Shown here: piece by piece, positions 55,256 through 63,854 of the stretch
Layout of the letters: each line of letters opens with the position of its first letter
Numbering within the stretch: position 1 is the stretch's first letter
Assembly (NCBI GenBank): GCA_017394865.1
Contig: JAFPWT010000008.1
Location: 147,417-211,416 of the forward strand
Reading direction: 5' to 3'
From: Bacteroidales bacterium
Lineage (GTDB): Bacteria; Bacteroidota; Bacteroidia; Bacteroidales; F082
DNA: 64,000 nt
Notes under the pieces: model-generated
Told to the model about the DNA's origin: nothing
The model's input: the letters and a program-made list of their open reading frames with translations, nothing else
Database searches by the model: none
Translations under genes and position numbers: made by a program

Positions 55256-55981
55256 TTACTTAATCACAAAGCTCCGTGGATAGAAATCGCTATAGAAGCG
55301 CCCATCGGTGGCGGTGAACTTCAGCACGCAGTAGTTGGGGTCGGTGACACCGCCGGGATAGTACTGTTCGTCGCCGTCGCGCCAGATCATCTCCTTGCTC
55401 TTGGCATCGGTCAGCACCTCCATCGTGCCTCGAAGCATCATGCCTTTGAAGCCTTCCGTGTCGCAGAAATAGATACTGGCCTTGGGATTGGCCTTGTAAT
55501 GCGCCACTCGCAACGAGAAAGTGTTGGTAGTGAAGTAAAACACCTTGATGCCTTCCCTGACGCGAGGCGACAGCATCGCCTTAATACAAGGATAGCCTTC
55601 TTCGTCGATGGAAGAAATCTCAGTAATGGGCAATGTGTCGGCCATCTGGGCAATCAGGTCTTTGACACCCGCCAAGGCAGGGCTTTCAACGGCTGAATCC
55701 GGGAGCGTCATCTCCTTGCGCCAACGTTTCAGATGCGGGAAGTACATCTTCATCTGGCCGATGTATTCTTCCTTTGTGATGGGTTGGGGCAAGCCTTTGT
55801 TGACCTCGTTCACAAACTGGGCACAATGCTCAATCATTTCGTCCATCGTGCATTCCTGTAAGAACTTACCATCCTTATAGCAATAAATGCAGTAATCCTC
55901 GTTTTTGCTTCCGTCGGCATTGGTGCCGAGCAGCTTTTCCGTGAGCGGCATTCCGCAGCTCTGACAAAACTTTTGTTCCAT
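55256..55981 (-). CDS. zinc-ribbon plus pyridoxamine 5'-phosphate oxidase-like protein
   Basis: 241 residues in two parts. Residues 1-90 are a putative zinc ribbon (Cys 6, 9, 31, 34 in FCQSCG and YCIYC) with a helical tail (MDEMIEHCAQFVNEV). Residues about 100-241 are a split-barrel flavin domain (PCIKAMLSPRVREGIKVFYFTTNTFSLRV; GTMEVLTDA; ending DFYPRSFVIK). It probably binds FMN or F420-like flavin and acts on small molecules. This pair of domains is common in Bacteroidetes and Firmicutes. Confidence 0.9.
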   Translation of the reverse strand: MEQKFCQSCGMPLTEKLLGTNADGSKNEDYCIYCYKDGKFLQECTMDEMIEHCAQFVNEVNKGLPQPITKEEYIGQMKMYFPHLKRWRKEMTLPDSAVESPALAGVKDLIAQMADTLPITEISSIDEEGYPCIKAMLSPRVREGIKVFYFTTNTFSLRVAHYKANPKASIYFCDTEGFKGMMLRGTMEVLTDAKSKEMIWRDGDEQYYPGGVTDPNYCVLKFTATDGRFYSDFYPRSFVIK

Positions 55982-56017
55982 AGTATTATTTGTTGATAAA
56001 ATTCACAATAGCAAAAA

Positions 56018-56641
56018 TCAAAAACCTAATTGTCCGGGCAAACGGAGTTTTTCCTTTTTCGGGAAGGTCGCCTCATAGACCTCAAACGCTTCTGGATTCT
56101 CATCCGCGACAAAGTATCCTTTTGGCGGACAATAGGTGGCCTCGATACCGTTTAACCATCCAGGGATAAGTTCCTGAGCAAGAAAGTATGGCACCTCGGC
56201 ATCACGCGGCTCAGCATGATAATGAATCTTCATTTTACTGGCCAAGTCAAATCCGGCGTGTTTGTAGAACTCGATGTTGCCCTCCATGCAAAGAAAGCCG
56301 ACACCAATCTCACGGGCCTTCTCCAAGGCGTAATTCAGGAGCTTCAAGCCATAGCCTTTGCGCTTATAGTCAGGATGGATGCTAATAGGGCCGAAAGTCC
56401 ACGAGGGCTTCTTGCTACCGTCATCCAGCACCAGTTCCGCTTTTGAGAACATGATGTGTCCTATGATCTTGCCGTCCTCTTCCATCACAAAATCGAGCTC
56501 CGGGATGAAGTCGGGATTGGTTCTGTATTGGTTGAGCACATAATGTTCCGTGCATCCTGGACGATACACATTCCAGAACGCCTCTCGGGTGAGGTTTTCC
56601 ACCTCATAGTAATCTTTAGGTTGCTCTAAATGGATGTTCAT
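56018..56641 (-). CDS. GNAT family N-acetyltransferase
   Basis: 207 residues from MNIHLEQPKDYYEVENLTRE; the reading from 56695 overlaps the upstream gene. Motif A is PISIHPDYKRKGYGLKLLNYALEKA, preceded by IIGHIMFSKAELV. It resembles the YhbS-like predicted N-acetyltransferases (COG3153). The substrate is not known. Confidence 0.9.
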   Translation of the reverse strand: MNIHLEQPKDYYEVENLTREAFWNVYRPGCTEHYVLNQYRTNPDFIPELDFVMEEDGKIIGHIMFSKAELVLDDGSKKPSWTFGPISIHPDYKRKGYGLKLLNYALEKAREIGVGFLCMEGNIEFYKHAGFDLASKMKIHYHAEPRDAEVPYFLAQELIPGWLNGIEATYCPPKGYFVADENPEAFEVYEATFPKKEKLRLPGQLGF

Positions 56642-56670
56642 GGTATGATCTTTTTTTCTAATGGTTTCAT

Positions 56671-57351
56671 TCAATAACAATGCTCCACAAAGCAAGAAAA
56701 AATCGCCAAACTATCCTTATCCGTCCGGAATAGATACTCGGGATGCCATTGCACGGCCCAGACAAAACGCTTGCCTGGTAACATGAATGCTTCAATGATG
56801 CCATCGGGTGCGATCGCCATTGGTATCAAACCATTACCGAGATCCTTGACTGCTTGGTGATGCAGTGTGTTCACTTCGAGAACTTCTTTGCCCAACAACG
56901 ACTGGAGGTCACCACTCAATATGACTTGATGTGTTGGCACATCGTAAGGTTTGCCTTGTCGGTGGACAATTTCAGAAGGATGCTGCGAGGGAATATCCTG
57001 CCACAGCGTACCACCCAGAAACACGTTGATAAACTGAAGGCCACGGCAGATGCCAAGAATAGGCTTGTCGGCCTCCAGGGCTTTTTGTAGCAACAGTGTT
57101 TCCTCTTTGTCACGTTCCGGACAAGAAGAGACATCTTGTCCACCAGTAAAAAGAAACCCGTTGAAGGTCTCCACAATCCGTTCCGCATCAGTCTCCGACA
57201 TCTCAATGGGCAACACGACGGGAATACCTCCAGCGGCCTTGATGCCATCCAAATAATCCGGTAGCATCCAAACGCTTTTGCGTTCCGTATCCCACAACGG
57301 CGTAACGCCTATCAGCGGAGCCTTATTTGAATCTTCGCCCATCTGTTTCAT
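56671..57351 (-). CDS. gamma-glutamyl-gamma-aminobutyrate hydrolase family protein (C26)
   Basis: 226-residue class I glutamine amidotransferase-fold hydrolase. The nucleophile Cys is in ILGICRGLQFIN (about residue 102), the oxyanion part is FLFTGGQDV, and His-Glu is in VQWHPEYLF (about 205). Family members cut gamma-glutamyl bonds, as in PuuD. It starts 4 bp inside the stop of the upstream small gene. Confidence 0.92.
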   Translation of the reverse strand: MKQMGEDSNKAPLIGVTPLWDTERKSVWMLPDYLDGIKAAGGIPVVLPIEMSETDAERIVETFNGFLFTGGQDVSSCPERDKEETLLLQKALEADKPILGICRGLQFINVFLGGTLWQDIPSQHPSEIVHRQGKPYDVPTHQVILSGDLQSLLGKEVLEVNTLHHQAVKDLGNGLIPMAIAPDGIIEAFMLPGKRFVWAVQWHPEYLFRTDKDSLAIFSCFVEHCY

Positions 57352-57599
57352 TCTTCAGGTTCGTCTTCCATCTCCGAGGCTTCGATCTCATCCAGAAGCA
57401 GCATGGCCTTTTCGTAGTCCTTCTCGAAGACATATACCGAAGCTTCACCTTTGATGGTGTTGGCGGCCCAACCTGCCAAAAGACTCTCTTCCTGGAAATT
57501 ACGGATCAAAAATTGGATGTCATTCTCCTCGAGCACACTGCCGATGAACTCCGCATTGACGAGTGAGCCGGAATAGATTCTTTTGATTTCGTTTTCCAT
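57348..57599 (-). CDS. DUF2007-type small protein
   Basis: 83 residues from MENEIKRIYSGSLVNAEFIG. A ferredoxin-like small fold with SVLEENDIQFLIRN and VYVFEKDYEKAMLLLDEIE matches the DUF2007/putative signal-transducing family. The longer ORF from 57692 covers the next gene in another frame. It overlaps the C26 gene by 4 bp. Confidence 0.82.
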   Translation of the reverse strand: MENEIKRIYSGSLVNAEFIGSVLEENDIQFLIRNFQEESLLAGWAANTIKGEASVYVFEKDYEKAMLLLDEIEASEMEDEPEE

Positions 57600-57609
57600 A
57601 ATTATATTT

Positions 57610-57999
57610 CTATTTGAATTTCGACATGAACTTTTCACTCTCCACGACAAAACGCTCGTGGATGCCTTCGCCGACCAGTGTTTCGCCTTCAAAGCATTTC
57701 ACTTCGAATACCAAACGACGGCGGTCCACCTCAACGAGTTCAGCTTCACAGCGGATGGTGGCACCCACCGGACTGGCCTTCAAATGTTTGATGTTCACTG
57801 AAATGCCAACGGTAGTGTTGCCTTCGCCTATCTTGTCGCAAACACCCATCAGGCAAGTCTTCTCCATCAAGGCGATCATCGCTGGGGTGGCAAACACCTC
57901 CAAAGCACCTGAGCCATATACAGCAGCGGTATCCTTATGCTCCACCACAAGCTGTTCGCTGTGGTGGAGTCCTTTCAATTGTTCCAAACAAGTATTCAT
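57610..57999 (-). CDS. hotdog thioesterase (FlK-like)
   Basis: 129 residues with a hotdog fold. The helix ATPAMIALMEKTCLM carries Thr/Glu and is followed by TTVGISVNIKHLKASPVG, the pattern of fluoroacetyl-CoA thioesterase-like proteins. It should cleave acyl-CoA, substrate unknown. Its -7 element is at 58018-58025, opposite the pyrG promoter. Confidence 0.88.
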   Translation of the reverse strand: MNTCLEQLKGLHHSEQLVVEHKDTAAVYGSGALEVFATPAMIALMEKTCLMGVCDKIGEGNTTVGISVNIKHLKASPVGATIRCEAELVEVDRRRLVFEVKCFEGETLVGEGIHERFVVESEKFMSKFK

Positions 58000-58011
58000 T
58001 TAAAAATGATT

Positions 58012-58044
58012 TTTGTGCAAAGTTACGGTTTTTTTATAATTTTG
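58012..58044 (+). promoter_or_regulatory. promoter of pyrG
   Basis: TTTG (58012-58015), 21 bp, TAATTTTG (58037-58044), 20 bp before the ATG. It overlaps the opposing -7 element of the thioesterase gene. Confidence 0.7.
58018..58025 (-). promoter_or_regulatory. -7 element of the thioesterase promoter
   Basis: Minus-strand TAACTTTG, 18 bp before the thioesterase ATG and inside the pyrG promoter spacer. Confidence 0.6.
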
Positions 58045-58064
58045 CGTCTTTCAATCTCATCACC

Positions 58065-59645
58065 ATGACGCGTTATATCTTTGTGACGGGAGGCGTGGTT
58101 TCCTCCCTCGGTAAAGGCATTATTTCAGCCAGTATCGGCAAACTGCTGCAAGCCCGTGGCTACACCATCACCATACAGAAATTCGACCCCTACATCAACA
58201 TCGACCCAGGAACGCTCAACCCCTACGAGCATGGCGAGTGCTATGTGACCGTCGACGGGATGGAGACCGACCTTGACTTAGGGCATTACGAACGTTTCAC
58301 GGGGATTCGCACCACGGGTGCCAACTCCGTGACTACCGGCAAGATCTACAAGGCCGTCATCGACAAGGAACGCCATGGGGATTATCTTGGGAAGACCATC
58401 CAGGTGGTGCCTCATATCACTGATGAGATTAAAAGAAGAATATTACACAATGATAATGTTGATTTTGTTATTTCAGAAATCGGAGGTACCATCGGTGACA
58501 TCGAATCAGCACCTTTCCTTGAGGCCATCCGTCAGCTGAAGTGGGAACTGGGCAACCGCGCCGTCAGCGTGCACCTCACCTACGTGCCTTATCTGAAGGC
58601 TGCTGATGAGCTGAAGACCAAACCCACGCAACACTCTGTAAAGGAGATGCAAAGTGCCGGTATCCAACCCGACGTGCTCGTTTTGCGTACCGAGAAGCAT
58701 CTCTCCGACGGCATCCGACAAAAGGTGGCCTCGTTCTGCAACGTGGAGCTCGACTGCGTGATCCAAAGCGAAGACCTGCCCAGCATCTACGATGTACCCG
58801 TCAACATGCAGAATCAGGGACTCGATGCAGCCTTGTTAAGGAAGTTCGATGTTCCCGTGGGCGAAACTCCGAAGATGGAGGGCTGGCATCGTTTCCTTGA
58901 ATTGCAACGCACCGCCACCAAGGAAATCCACGTGGGACTGGTGGGCAAATACGATCTCCAAGATGCCTACAAGAGCATCCGCGAAAGCCTCATCCTCGCT
59001 GGCATTTACAACCATGTGAAGGTGAAGATTGACTTCATCAACAGCGAGAACATCACCAAAGAGAATGTTGCCGAGAAACTCTCAGGCGTGGCCGGTATTC
59101 TAGTCTGCCCTGGATTCGGACAGCGTGGCATCGAAGGCAAAATCGTCGCTGTGGAGTATGCACGTGTCAACAATCTACCCGCTTTTGGCGTGTGTCTCGG
59201 CATGCAGATGATGGTCATCGAGTTTGCCCGTAACGTATTAGGCTACAAAGATGCCAATTCGAGCGAGATGGCCGACACGCCGCACAACGTCATCGACATG
59301 ATGGAAGAGCAAAAGACCATCACCAACATGGGCGGCACCATGCGCTTGGGCGCCTACGACTGCGAGCTCCGCGAAGGCAGCCGCGTTTATGACATTTACG
59401 GCGCTGCCCAGATTAGTGAACGCCACCGCCATCGTTATGAGTTCAATAACAAATATAAAGAAGAATACGAGAAGAACGGCATGATGTGCGTTGGCACCAA
59501 CCCCGAGAGCGGACTGGTGGAGATCGTCGAAATCCCCAGCCACCGCTGGTTCATCGGCACCCAGTTCCATCCTGAGTACTCCAGCACCGTGCTTCACCCG
59601 CATCCATTGTTCATGGATTTTGTGAAGACCTGCAACAACAACTAA
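58065..59645 (+). CDS. pyrG: CTP synthase
   Basis: 526-residue CTP synthase, which aminates UTP with glutamine-derived ammonia. The synthetase domain has FVTGGVVSSLGKGI and KFDPYINIDPGTLNP, EIGGTIGDIES; the GATase domain has the Cys in FGVCLGMQ (about 376) and His-Glu in GTQFHPEYSS. Length is normal. Its stop overlaps the convergent gene on the other strand by 3 bp. Confidence 0.98.
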   Translation: MTRYIFVTGGVVSSLGKGIISASIGKLLQARGYTITIQKFDPYINIDPGTLNPYEHGECYVTVDGMETDLDLGHYERFTGIRTTGANSVTTGKIYKAVIDKERHGDYLGKTIQVVPHITDEIKRRILHNDNVDFVISEIGGTIGDIESAPFLEAIRQLKWELGNRAVSVHLTYVPYLKAADELKTKPTQHSVKEMQSAGIQPDVLVLRTEKHLSDGIRQKVASFCNVELDCVIQSEDLPSIYDVPVNMQNQGLDAALLRKFDVPVGETPKMEGWHRFLELQRTATKEIHVGLVGKYDLQDAYKSIRESLILAGIYNHVKVKIDFINSENITKENVAEKLSGVAGILVCPGFGQRGIEGKIVAVEYARVNNLPAFGVCLGMQMMVIEFARNVLGYKDANSSEMADTPHNVIDMMEEQKTITNMGGTMRLGAYDCELREGSRVYDIYGAAQISERHRHRYEFNNKYKEEYEKNGMMCVGTNPESGLVEIVEIPSHRWFIGTQFHPEYSSTVLHPHPLFMDFVKTCNNN

Positions 59646-60799
59646 TGTTTTTTCTTGAAATTCATCAAACCAGCGCCACCTACCGAAAACAGGTGGATAG
59701 CTGAAACGTTGCCTCCATAATTTGACAGGCCACAATGGTACTTAATTCTAACCACGCCGTCTTCAAAAGCGCCATGGGTCTTGATATCCAATATTAACCC
59801 CGCTCGGACTACAGGATAAAAATGCTCTAACGCTCCTATCTCATCATAGGACAAGATATTATTGCTGAAAATGGTATTGACAACAGTTTCCCAACAGCCC
59901 CCTACACCCACCATAGGCGACACGCTCCACTCTTTTGCCAACACCACCGCATAAGCAGCATCCAAATAGAAATAGAACAACTCATTGTGACTACCAGCCT
60001 TATAGACCCCCGTTGGAAGAGGAAGGTCTACCTTGGTCTTGCTCAAAACAATGTCATAGCCCAATTCCAACAACAACCTTTTATAGGCAAAATCGCCATA
60101 AAGCCCCAAACCCACGATTGGCGTCATCGTTTCACTCAGTTTGCCCTTCACAAAACCACCGCATAAATTCAAGCCCATGCCCCAAGCCCAACGATTTCGG
60201 TCCAACGTCGACAATTCTATGGTAATAACATTCTGCAAGAACCATTTGTAATCGCTATTCGGGTAATCCTTTAGAAATTTTTCGACCTTATTATTACATT
60301 TATATTGATTTTGATATGATAAAGGTTGCAAATCCCAATCCAGAAGAAGGTTCAATAATGCCTTATCCTCAACGGAAATAGGTGCTTGCCCGATATTGAA
60401 ACGAAGCATGTTTTCACCTTCCACACTATTTCGATATAATTGCGCCCTCAACTGGTCGTCACCTGGTATCAACTTGCAAAGAAAACTTGCATAGTAGGTT
60501 GAGTCAAACTGTCTCAAATAACCAGTTAGAGCATCATATTCCTGAGTCCATAACATGAGGTGCCACAAATCCATCGGAGCCAAAGCAAGTAAAGAGTCGT
60601 CTTCCAATTCCAAAAGATCTTCTTTCAACTCAAGCACTTTGTCATAGTCTTTCTCTAAAAACTTCTCCAGCAGCAGTGCCCTTCCGTTTACAATTTTTTC
60701 CATTTTCGACTTGAGGATTTCGTCTGTAACTTGAGCATAACCACGGGTGGCCATGGCCAGAAGTATAGTCAAAACAAGTAAGAGGCACTTTTTCATCAC
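59642..60799 (-). CDS. secreted protein with C-terminal beta-barrel-like region
   Basis: 385 residues. Signal peptide MMKKCLLLVLTILLAMATRG, ending YAQ. The N-terminal half is helical (KFLEKDYDKVLELKEDLLELEDD); from about residue 205 alternating strands (WGMGLNLCGGFVKG, GLGLYGDFAYKRLLLELGYDIV) resemble an outer-membrane barrel, ending AIHLFSVGGAGLMNFKKKH. I recognise no family. The -7 element TAACTTTG is at 60820-60827. Confidence 0.78.
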   Translation of the reverse strand: MMKKCLLLVLTILLAMATRGYAQVTDEILKSKMEKIVNGRALLLEKFLEKDYDKVLELKEDLLELEDDSLLALAPMDLWHLMLWTQEYDALTGYLRQFDSTYYASFLCKLIPGDDQLRAQLYRNSVEGENMLRFNIGQAPISVEDKALLNLLLDWDLQPLSYQNQYKCNNKVEKFLKDYPNSDYKWFLQNVITIELSTLDRNRWAWGMGLNLCGGFVKGKLSETMTPIVGLGLYGDFAYKRLLLELGYDIVLSKTKVDLPLPTGVYKAGSHNELFYFYLDAAYAVVLAKEWSVSPMVGVGGCWETVVNTIFSNNILSYDEIGALEHFYPVVRAGLILDIKTHGAFEDGVVRIKYHCGLSNYGGNVSAIHLFSVGGAGLMNFKKKH

Positions 60800-60819
60800 A
60801 TCAACTTTTTAATATGAAG

Positions 60820-60827
60820 CAAAGTTA
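60820..60827 (-). promoter_or_regulatory. -7 element upstream of the 385-residue secreted protein
   Basis: Minus-strand TAACTTTG 20 bp before the ATG at 60799. Confidence 0.55.
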
Positions 60828-60869
60828 AGAAAACTATTACATTCTAACTTTGTTTTTCAAAATAAATCC

Positions 60870-60877
60870 TACCTTTG
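60870..60877 (+). promoter_or_regulatory. -7 element of the M28 peptidase promoter
   Basis: TACCTTTG 24 bp before ATG 60902. A TTTG at 60849-60852 (itself part of another TAACTTTG, 60845-60852) is 17 bp upstream. Confidence 0.55.
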
Positions 60878-60901
60878 CCGAAAGTAAAAAAGAAACACAA
60901 C

Positions 60902-62155
60902 ATGAAAAAAATATTCATTTTTCTCTTGGCTTTTGTGGCCTTTCAGTTGCACGCCCAAGATCTGGAGCAGTACAAACAAATCATCAAGGAACTGAGTTCC
61001 GAAAAGTACCAAGGTCGCGGTTACGCCAAAGGCGGAGCCAATATGGCCGGCAAATACCTTTACAAAGAATTTGAGAAGGCCGGCGTGAACACCGTCGTCT
61101 GTCAGCCTTTCACTTTAGACATCAACACCTTCGCCGGAGAGATGAAACTCTGGGCCGACGGCAAAGAATTGACCGCCGGCGTGGATTACTCCATGCGCGA
61201 ATACTCCCCTGGCGTCCATGGTGAGTTCCCCGTGTATCATGTAGACACTTTGAATTTTGATCCCGAAAAGATGTACGCCGACTTGGCCAAGCCCGAATAT
61301 GCCAACTGTCTGGTGGCCTGCGAGTTCTGGTTCACCTACCGTCACGGCAAGGACTTCGCGCGACTGCAAAAGCCTGGCGAATGTAACAACGCAGGACTCA
61401 TTTACCTTTGGCCGGCGCCCATCAAGTTCTTCAAGGCCTACGGTCATCGTGTGGTAGCCAAGCCCATCATTTGGGTGACTCCCGAAGCCATTGAAGGAGT
61501 GAAAAGTATCCGTGCTGACATCGACAACGAGTTTCTGGAAGGTTACGAATGCTTCAACGTGATTGCCAAAGTGGAAGGCCAAAAACACGACAGCTGCTAC
61601 GTGTTCACCGCCCACTACGACCACTTGGGCAACCTTGGCAATGACATCTATTACGCCGGCGCCAACGACAACGCCTCTGGTACCGCTGCCATCGTGACCT
61701 TAGCCGCTTATTACGCTAAAAACCAGCCCGAATACGACATGTACTTCATCGCCTTCTCTGGCGAAGATGCCAATCTCAGAGGTTCGGAGTATTATGCGAA
61801 ACATCCCTTGGTGCCGCTGGAGCAAATCAAATATTTGTTCAACCTCGACATGATCGGTGACAACAACCCCGTGCAGTACTGCGAGGTGAGCGACGAGGGC
61901 ATGCGTGGATTCGCCCTCTTTGAGCAAATCAATAATGAACAACACTATTTCAAGTCGTTGAACCGTGGTGAACTGGCTGCCAACAGCGACCACTACCCCT
62001 TCGCCTCGCGCCATGTACCCGTCATCTTCCTCGAGAACCAGGAAGGCGACGCCTTCCAGTGGTACCACACCGTGTTCGACACCTACGAGACCGTACGGTT
62101 TGAGAGCTATGAACCCGTGTTCAAGTTGGTGAGAGACTTTATTGAGAGGTATTGA
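60902..62155 (+). CDS. M28 family zinc aminopeptidase
   Basis: 417 residues with signal peptide MKKIFIFLLAFVAFQLHAQ. Metal ligands of the M28 family are present: His in AHYDHLG (about 237), Asp in GANDNASG (255), Glu-Asp in SGEDANLRGSEYY (286), Asp in NLDMIGD (316) and His in NSDHYPFA (363). An inserted PA-like region lies before the catalytic domain. A periplasmic or secreted aminopeptidase. Confidence 0.94.
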   Translation: MKKIFIFLLAFVAFQLHAQDLEQYKQIIKELSSEKYQGRGYAKGGANMAGKYLYKEFEKAGVNTVVCQPFTLDINTFAGEMKLWADGKELTAGVDYSMREYSPGVHGEFPVYHVDTLNFDPEKMYADLAKPEYANCLVACEFWFTYRHGKDFARLQKPGECNNAGLIYLWPAPIKFFKAYGHRVVAKPIIWVTPEAIEGVKSIRADIDNEFLEGYECFNVIAKVEGQKHDSCYVFTAHYDHLGNLGNDIYYAGANDNASGTAAIVTLAAYYAKNQPEYDMYFIAFSGEDANLRGSEYYAKHPLVPLEQIKYLFNLDMIGDNNPVQYCEVSDEGMRGFALFEQINNEQHYFKSLNRGELAANSDHYPFASRHVPVIFLENQEGDAFQWYHTVFDTYETVRFESYEPVFKLVRDFIERY

Positions 62156-62189
62156 GGAAGAAGTCAGAAGACAGAAGACAGAAGTTAGA

Positions 62190-62798
62190 ATGAATCTTGA
62201 GCTCCAACAATATATTGAACAGGAAATCATCCCTCGTTACGACCATTTCGACCAGGCCCATCAGCGTGACCATGTGATGATGGTCATTCAACAGAGTTTG
62301 GACATTGCATCGAAGTTGGACGTAGACGAGGATATGGTCTATACCATAGCCGCCTACCATGACACAGGTCTTTGCGAAGGCCGGGAACTTCATCATGAGG
62401 TCTCCGCACGGATTATCAAAGCTGACCAGCATTTAAGGCAGTGGTTTACTGAGGAACAAATACAAGTTATGGCAGATGCCGCCGAGGACCATCGCGCCTC
62501 CGCCAAGCAGGCGCCTCGCACCATTTATGGTCGCATTGTGGCCGAGGCCGATCGCTTCATCGACCCCGTGACCATCGTGAGGCGCACCATCCAATATGGG
62601 TTGGACCATTATCCCGAACTCAGCCGTGAAGAACAGTATCAGCGCATGGTAACCCATTTGAAAGAGAAATACGGCCGTAACGGCTATTTGAAGCTCTGGT
62701 TTCCCGATTCGCCCAACGCTGCCCGTTTGGAGCGGTTACACGACCTCATCGACGATGAGGCACAGCTCCGCAAACTGTTTGAAGAATCAAAAATCTAA
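62190..62798 (+). CDS. HD-domain phosphohydrolase
   Basis: 202 residues from MNLELQQYIEQEIIPRYDHF; the longer reading from 62142 covers a repeat tract. The HD domain shows HQRDHVMMV, AAYHDTGLCEG and EVSARIIKAD, then AEADRFIDP and a second helical part. It should hydrolyse a nucleotide or phosphate ester; no substrate can be named. It is 5 bp before the thioesterase gene. Confidence 0.9.
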   Translation: MNLELQQYIEQEIIPRYDHFDQAHQRDHVMMVIQQSLDIASKLDVDEDMVYTIAAYHDTGLCEGRELHHEVSARIIKADQHLRQWFTEEQIQVMADAAEDHRASAKQAPRTIYGRIVAEADRFIDPVTIVRRTIQYGLDHYPELSREEQYQRMVTHLKEKYGRNGYLKLWFPDSPNAARLERLHDLIDDEAQLRKLFEESKI

Positions 62799-62803
62799 AC
62801 GCT

Positions 62804-63196
62804 ATGCATACTTACCAACACGAAGTAAAATATTACGAATGCGACCGCATGGGCATCACCCATCACTCGAATTACGTCCGTTTCATGGAGGAAGCCAGGG
62901 TCGATTTTCTTGACCAACTTGGTTTTGGTTTCGACCGCATCGAGGCTGAGGGCATCGTCTCCCCGGTGATCTCCATCAGTTGCAACTACAAGCATCCCAC
63001 CACCTTCAAGGATCTTATCGACATCGAGGTCGTCATCAGCAACATGCAGGATCTCAAGTTCGAGTTCACCTACACGATGAAGGTAGCCGGCAAGATCGTC
63101 TGCCTTGGCCAGAGCACCCATTGTTTCATGGAGAACGGCCGGCCAGTGGTCATTGCCAAAAGGCTCCCGGAGTTGTATCGGTTGCTGACGGAATGA
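62804..63196 (+). CDS. acyl-CoA thioesterase, YbgC/4HBT family
   Basis: 130 residues. The hotdog signature YYECDRMGITHHSNYVRFMEEARVDFLDQ contains the catalytic Asp/His region, followed by SCNYKHPTTFKDLIDI. It is the usual 4-hydroxybenzoyl-CoA thioesterase-like protein and may cleave fatty acyl-CoA. It is translationally close to the HD gene. Confidence 0.92.
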   Translation: MHTYQHEVKYYECDRMGITHHSNYVRFMEEARVDFLDQLGFGFDRIEAEGIVSPVISISCNYKHPTTFKDLIDIEVVISNMQDLKFEFTYTMKVAGKIVCLGQSTHCFMENGRPVVIAKRLPELYRLLTE

Positions 63197-63199
63197 AAA

Positions 63200-63355
63200 C
63201 ACAAACGACCGCTACTAAAAAGCAACGGCCGTCGTAAACTAAAGGATAGCGTCCTGTGGATTGGATACTTCCGGTGGTCTGCCTCAATCCTTTATTCTAA
63301 AAAGTTGACCGCTGGGTGGGTTGGATACTCCCTGTCAGACATGCATCAACTTTTC
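63200..63355 (-). ncRNA. candidate small RNA with duplicated motif in two hairpins
   Basis: The minus strand from the promoter at 63362-63392 would make an RNA of about 155 nt. Hairpin 1 pairs AAAAGTTGA/TCAACTTTT (63346-63354 with 63300-63308), hairpin 2 AAAGGAT/ATCCTTT (63287-63293 with 63241-63247). Each contains GGRAGTATCCAAYCCAC; the two copies (63316-63332 and 63256-63272 on the plus strand) are exactly 60 nt apart. A third hairpin with a T-rich end (63200-63235) looks like a terminator. There is no ORF downstream, so it would be a free-standing RNA. Confidence 0.6.
63205..63235 (-). terminator. terminator of the candidate small RNA
   Basis: Minus-strand ACGA..CCGTTGC pairs GTAGCGG..TCGT with a small bulge, followed by TTGTGTTTTC. 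Confidence 0.55.
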
Positions 63356-63361
63356 ACGCTG

Positions 63362-63392
63362 CAAAAGTATAACAAATATTTGACACCCGCAA
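63362..63392 (-). promoter_or_regulatory. promoter of the candidate small RNA
   Basis: Minus-strand TACTTTTG (63362-63369) with TTG (63390-63392) 20 bp upstream. The nearest minus-strand ORF downstream is none, which supports an RNA gene. Confidence 0.6.
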
Positions 63393-63474
63393 GGGGAAAA
63401 GCATTTTTTGAAATCTTTGAGACTTCGAAGCTATTAAGCACGCCCCACTCCACCGGGCTGGGCGCGCGGGCCAC

Positions 63475-63639
63475 GGCCAAAAACCGGAGCAGCGCTCGCC
63501 CAAAAGCCGAACTAAGTGGGCTGAGCCTCAGGGCGGGGCGCGGAGCTTCAGCGGAGCGTTTGCCTTCGGGACGAAGGCACTCCCCGCCCTGAGGATCACC
63601 CACTTAGAGAGGCTGTGCGTTGGGCCGATGTTTTTGGCC
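63475..63639. repeat. GC-rich nested inverted-repeat element
   Basis: Outer arms GGCCAAAAA (63475-63483) and TTTTTGGCC (63631-63639); then GCCCAA/TTGGGC (63498-63503 with 63620-63625), CTAAGTGGG/CCCACTTAG (63512-63520 with 63599-63607), a perfect 13-bp stem at 63526-63538 with 63582-63594, and TGCCTTC/GAAGGCA (63561-63567 with 63573-63579). Two more hairpins follow: 63651-63660 with 63667-63676, and 63689-63695 with 63699-63705. GC content is plainly higher than around it. A palindromic mobile element or a structured RNA are both possible. Confidence 0.6.
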
Positions 63640-63854
63640 TAGATCTTTTGGTTCTTTTCCATCATGGGAAAAGAACAAATAAAACCGAGCATCCCGAAGG
63701 GATGCGACTAAAAATAAGCGTACTATTTAAAACCATTCTAAATTATAAAATCAAAGCGAAATACTACCCTTCCTCGATACCTATTTCAAATAAAAGGCGT
63801 AATTTCGTGGACCTAAAAAAGCGAAACAAACAATCAACTAAAAATTTTATCAAT

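Noticed and set aside
63346-63603. 85-codon minus-strand ORF in the GC-rich palindrome region
   Set aside because: Composition follows the palindromes (Arg/Ala/Pro/Ser-rich), no family, no promoter placed for it; the open frame is explained by high GC.
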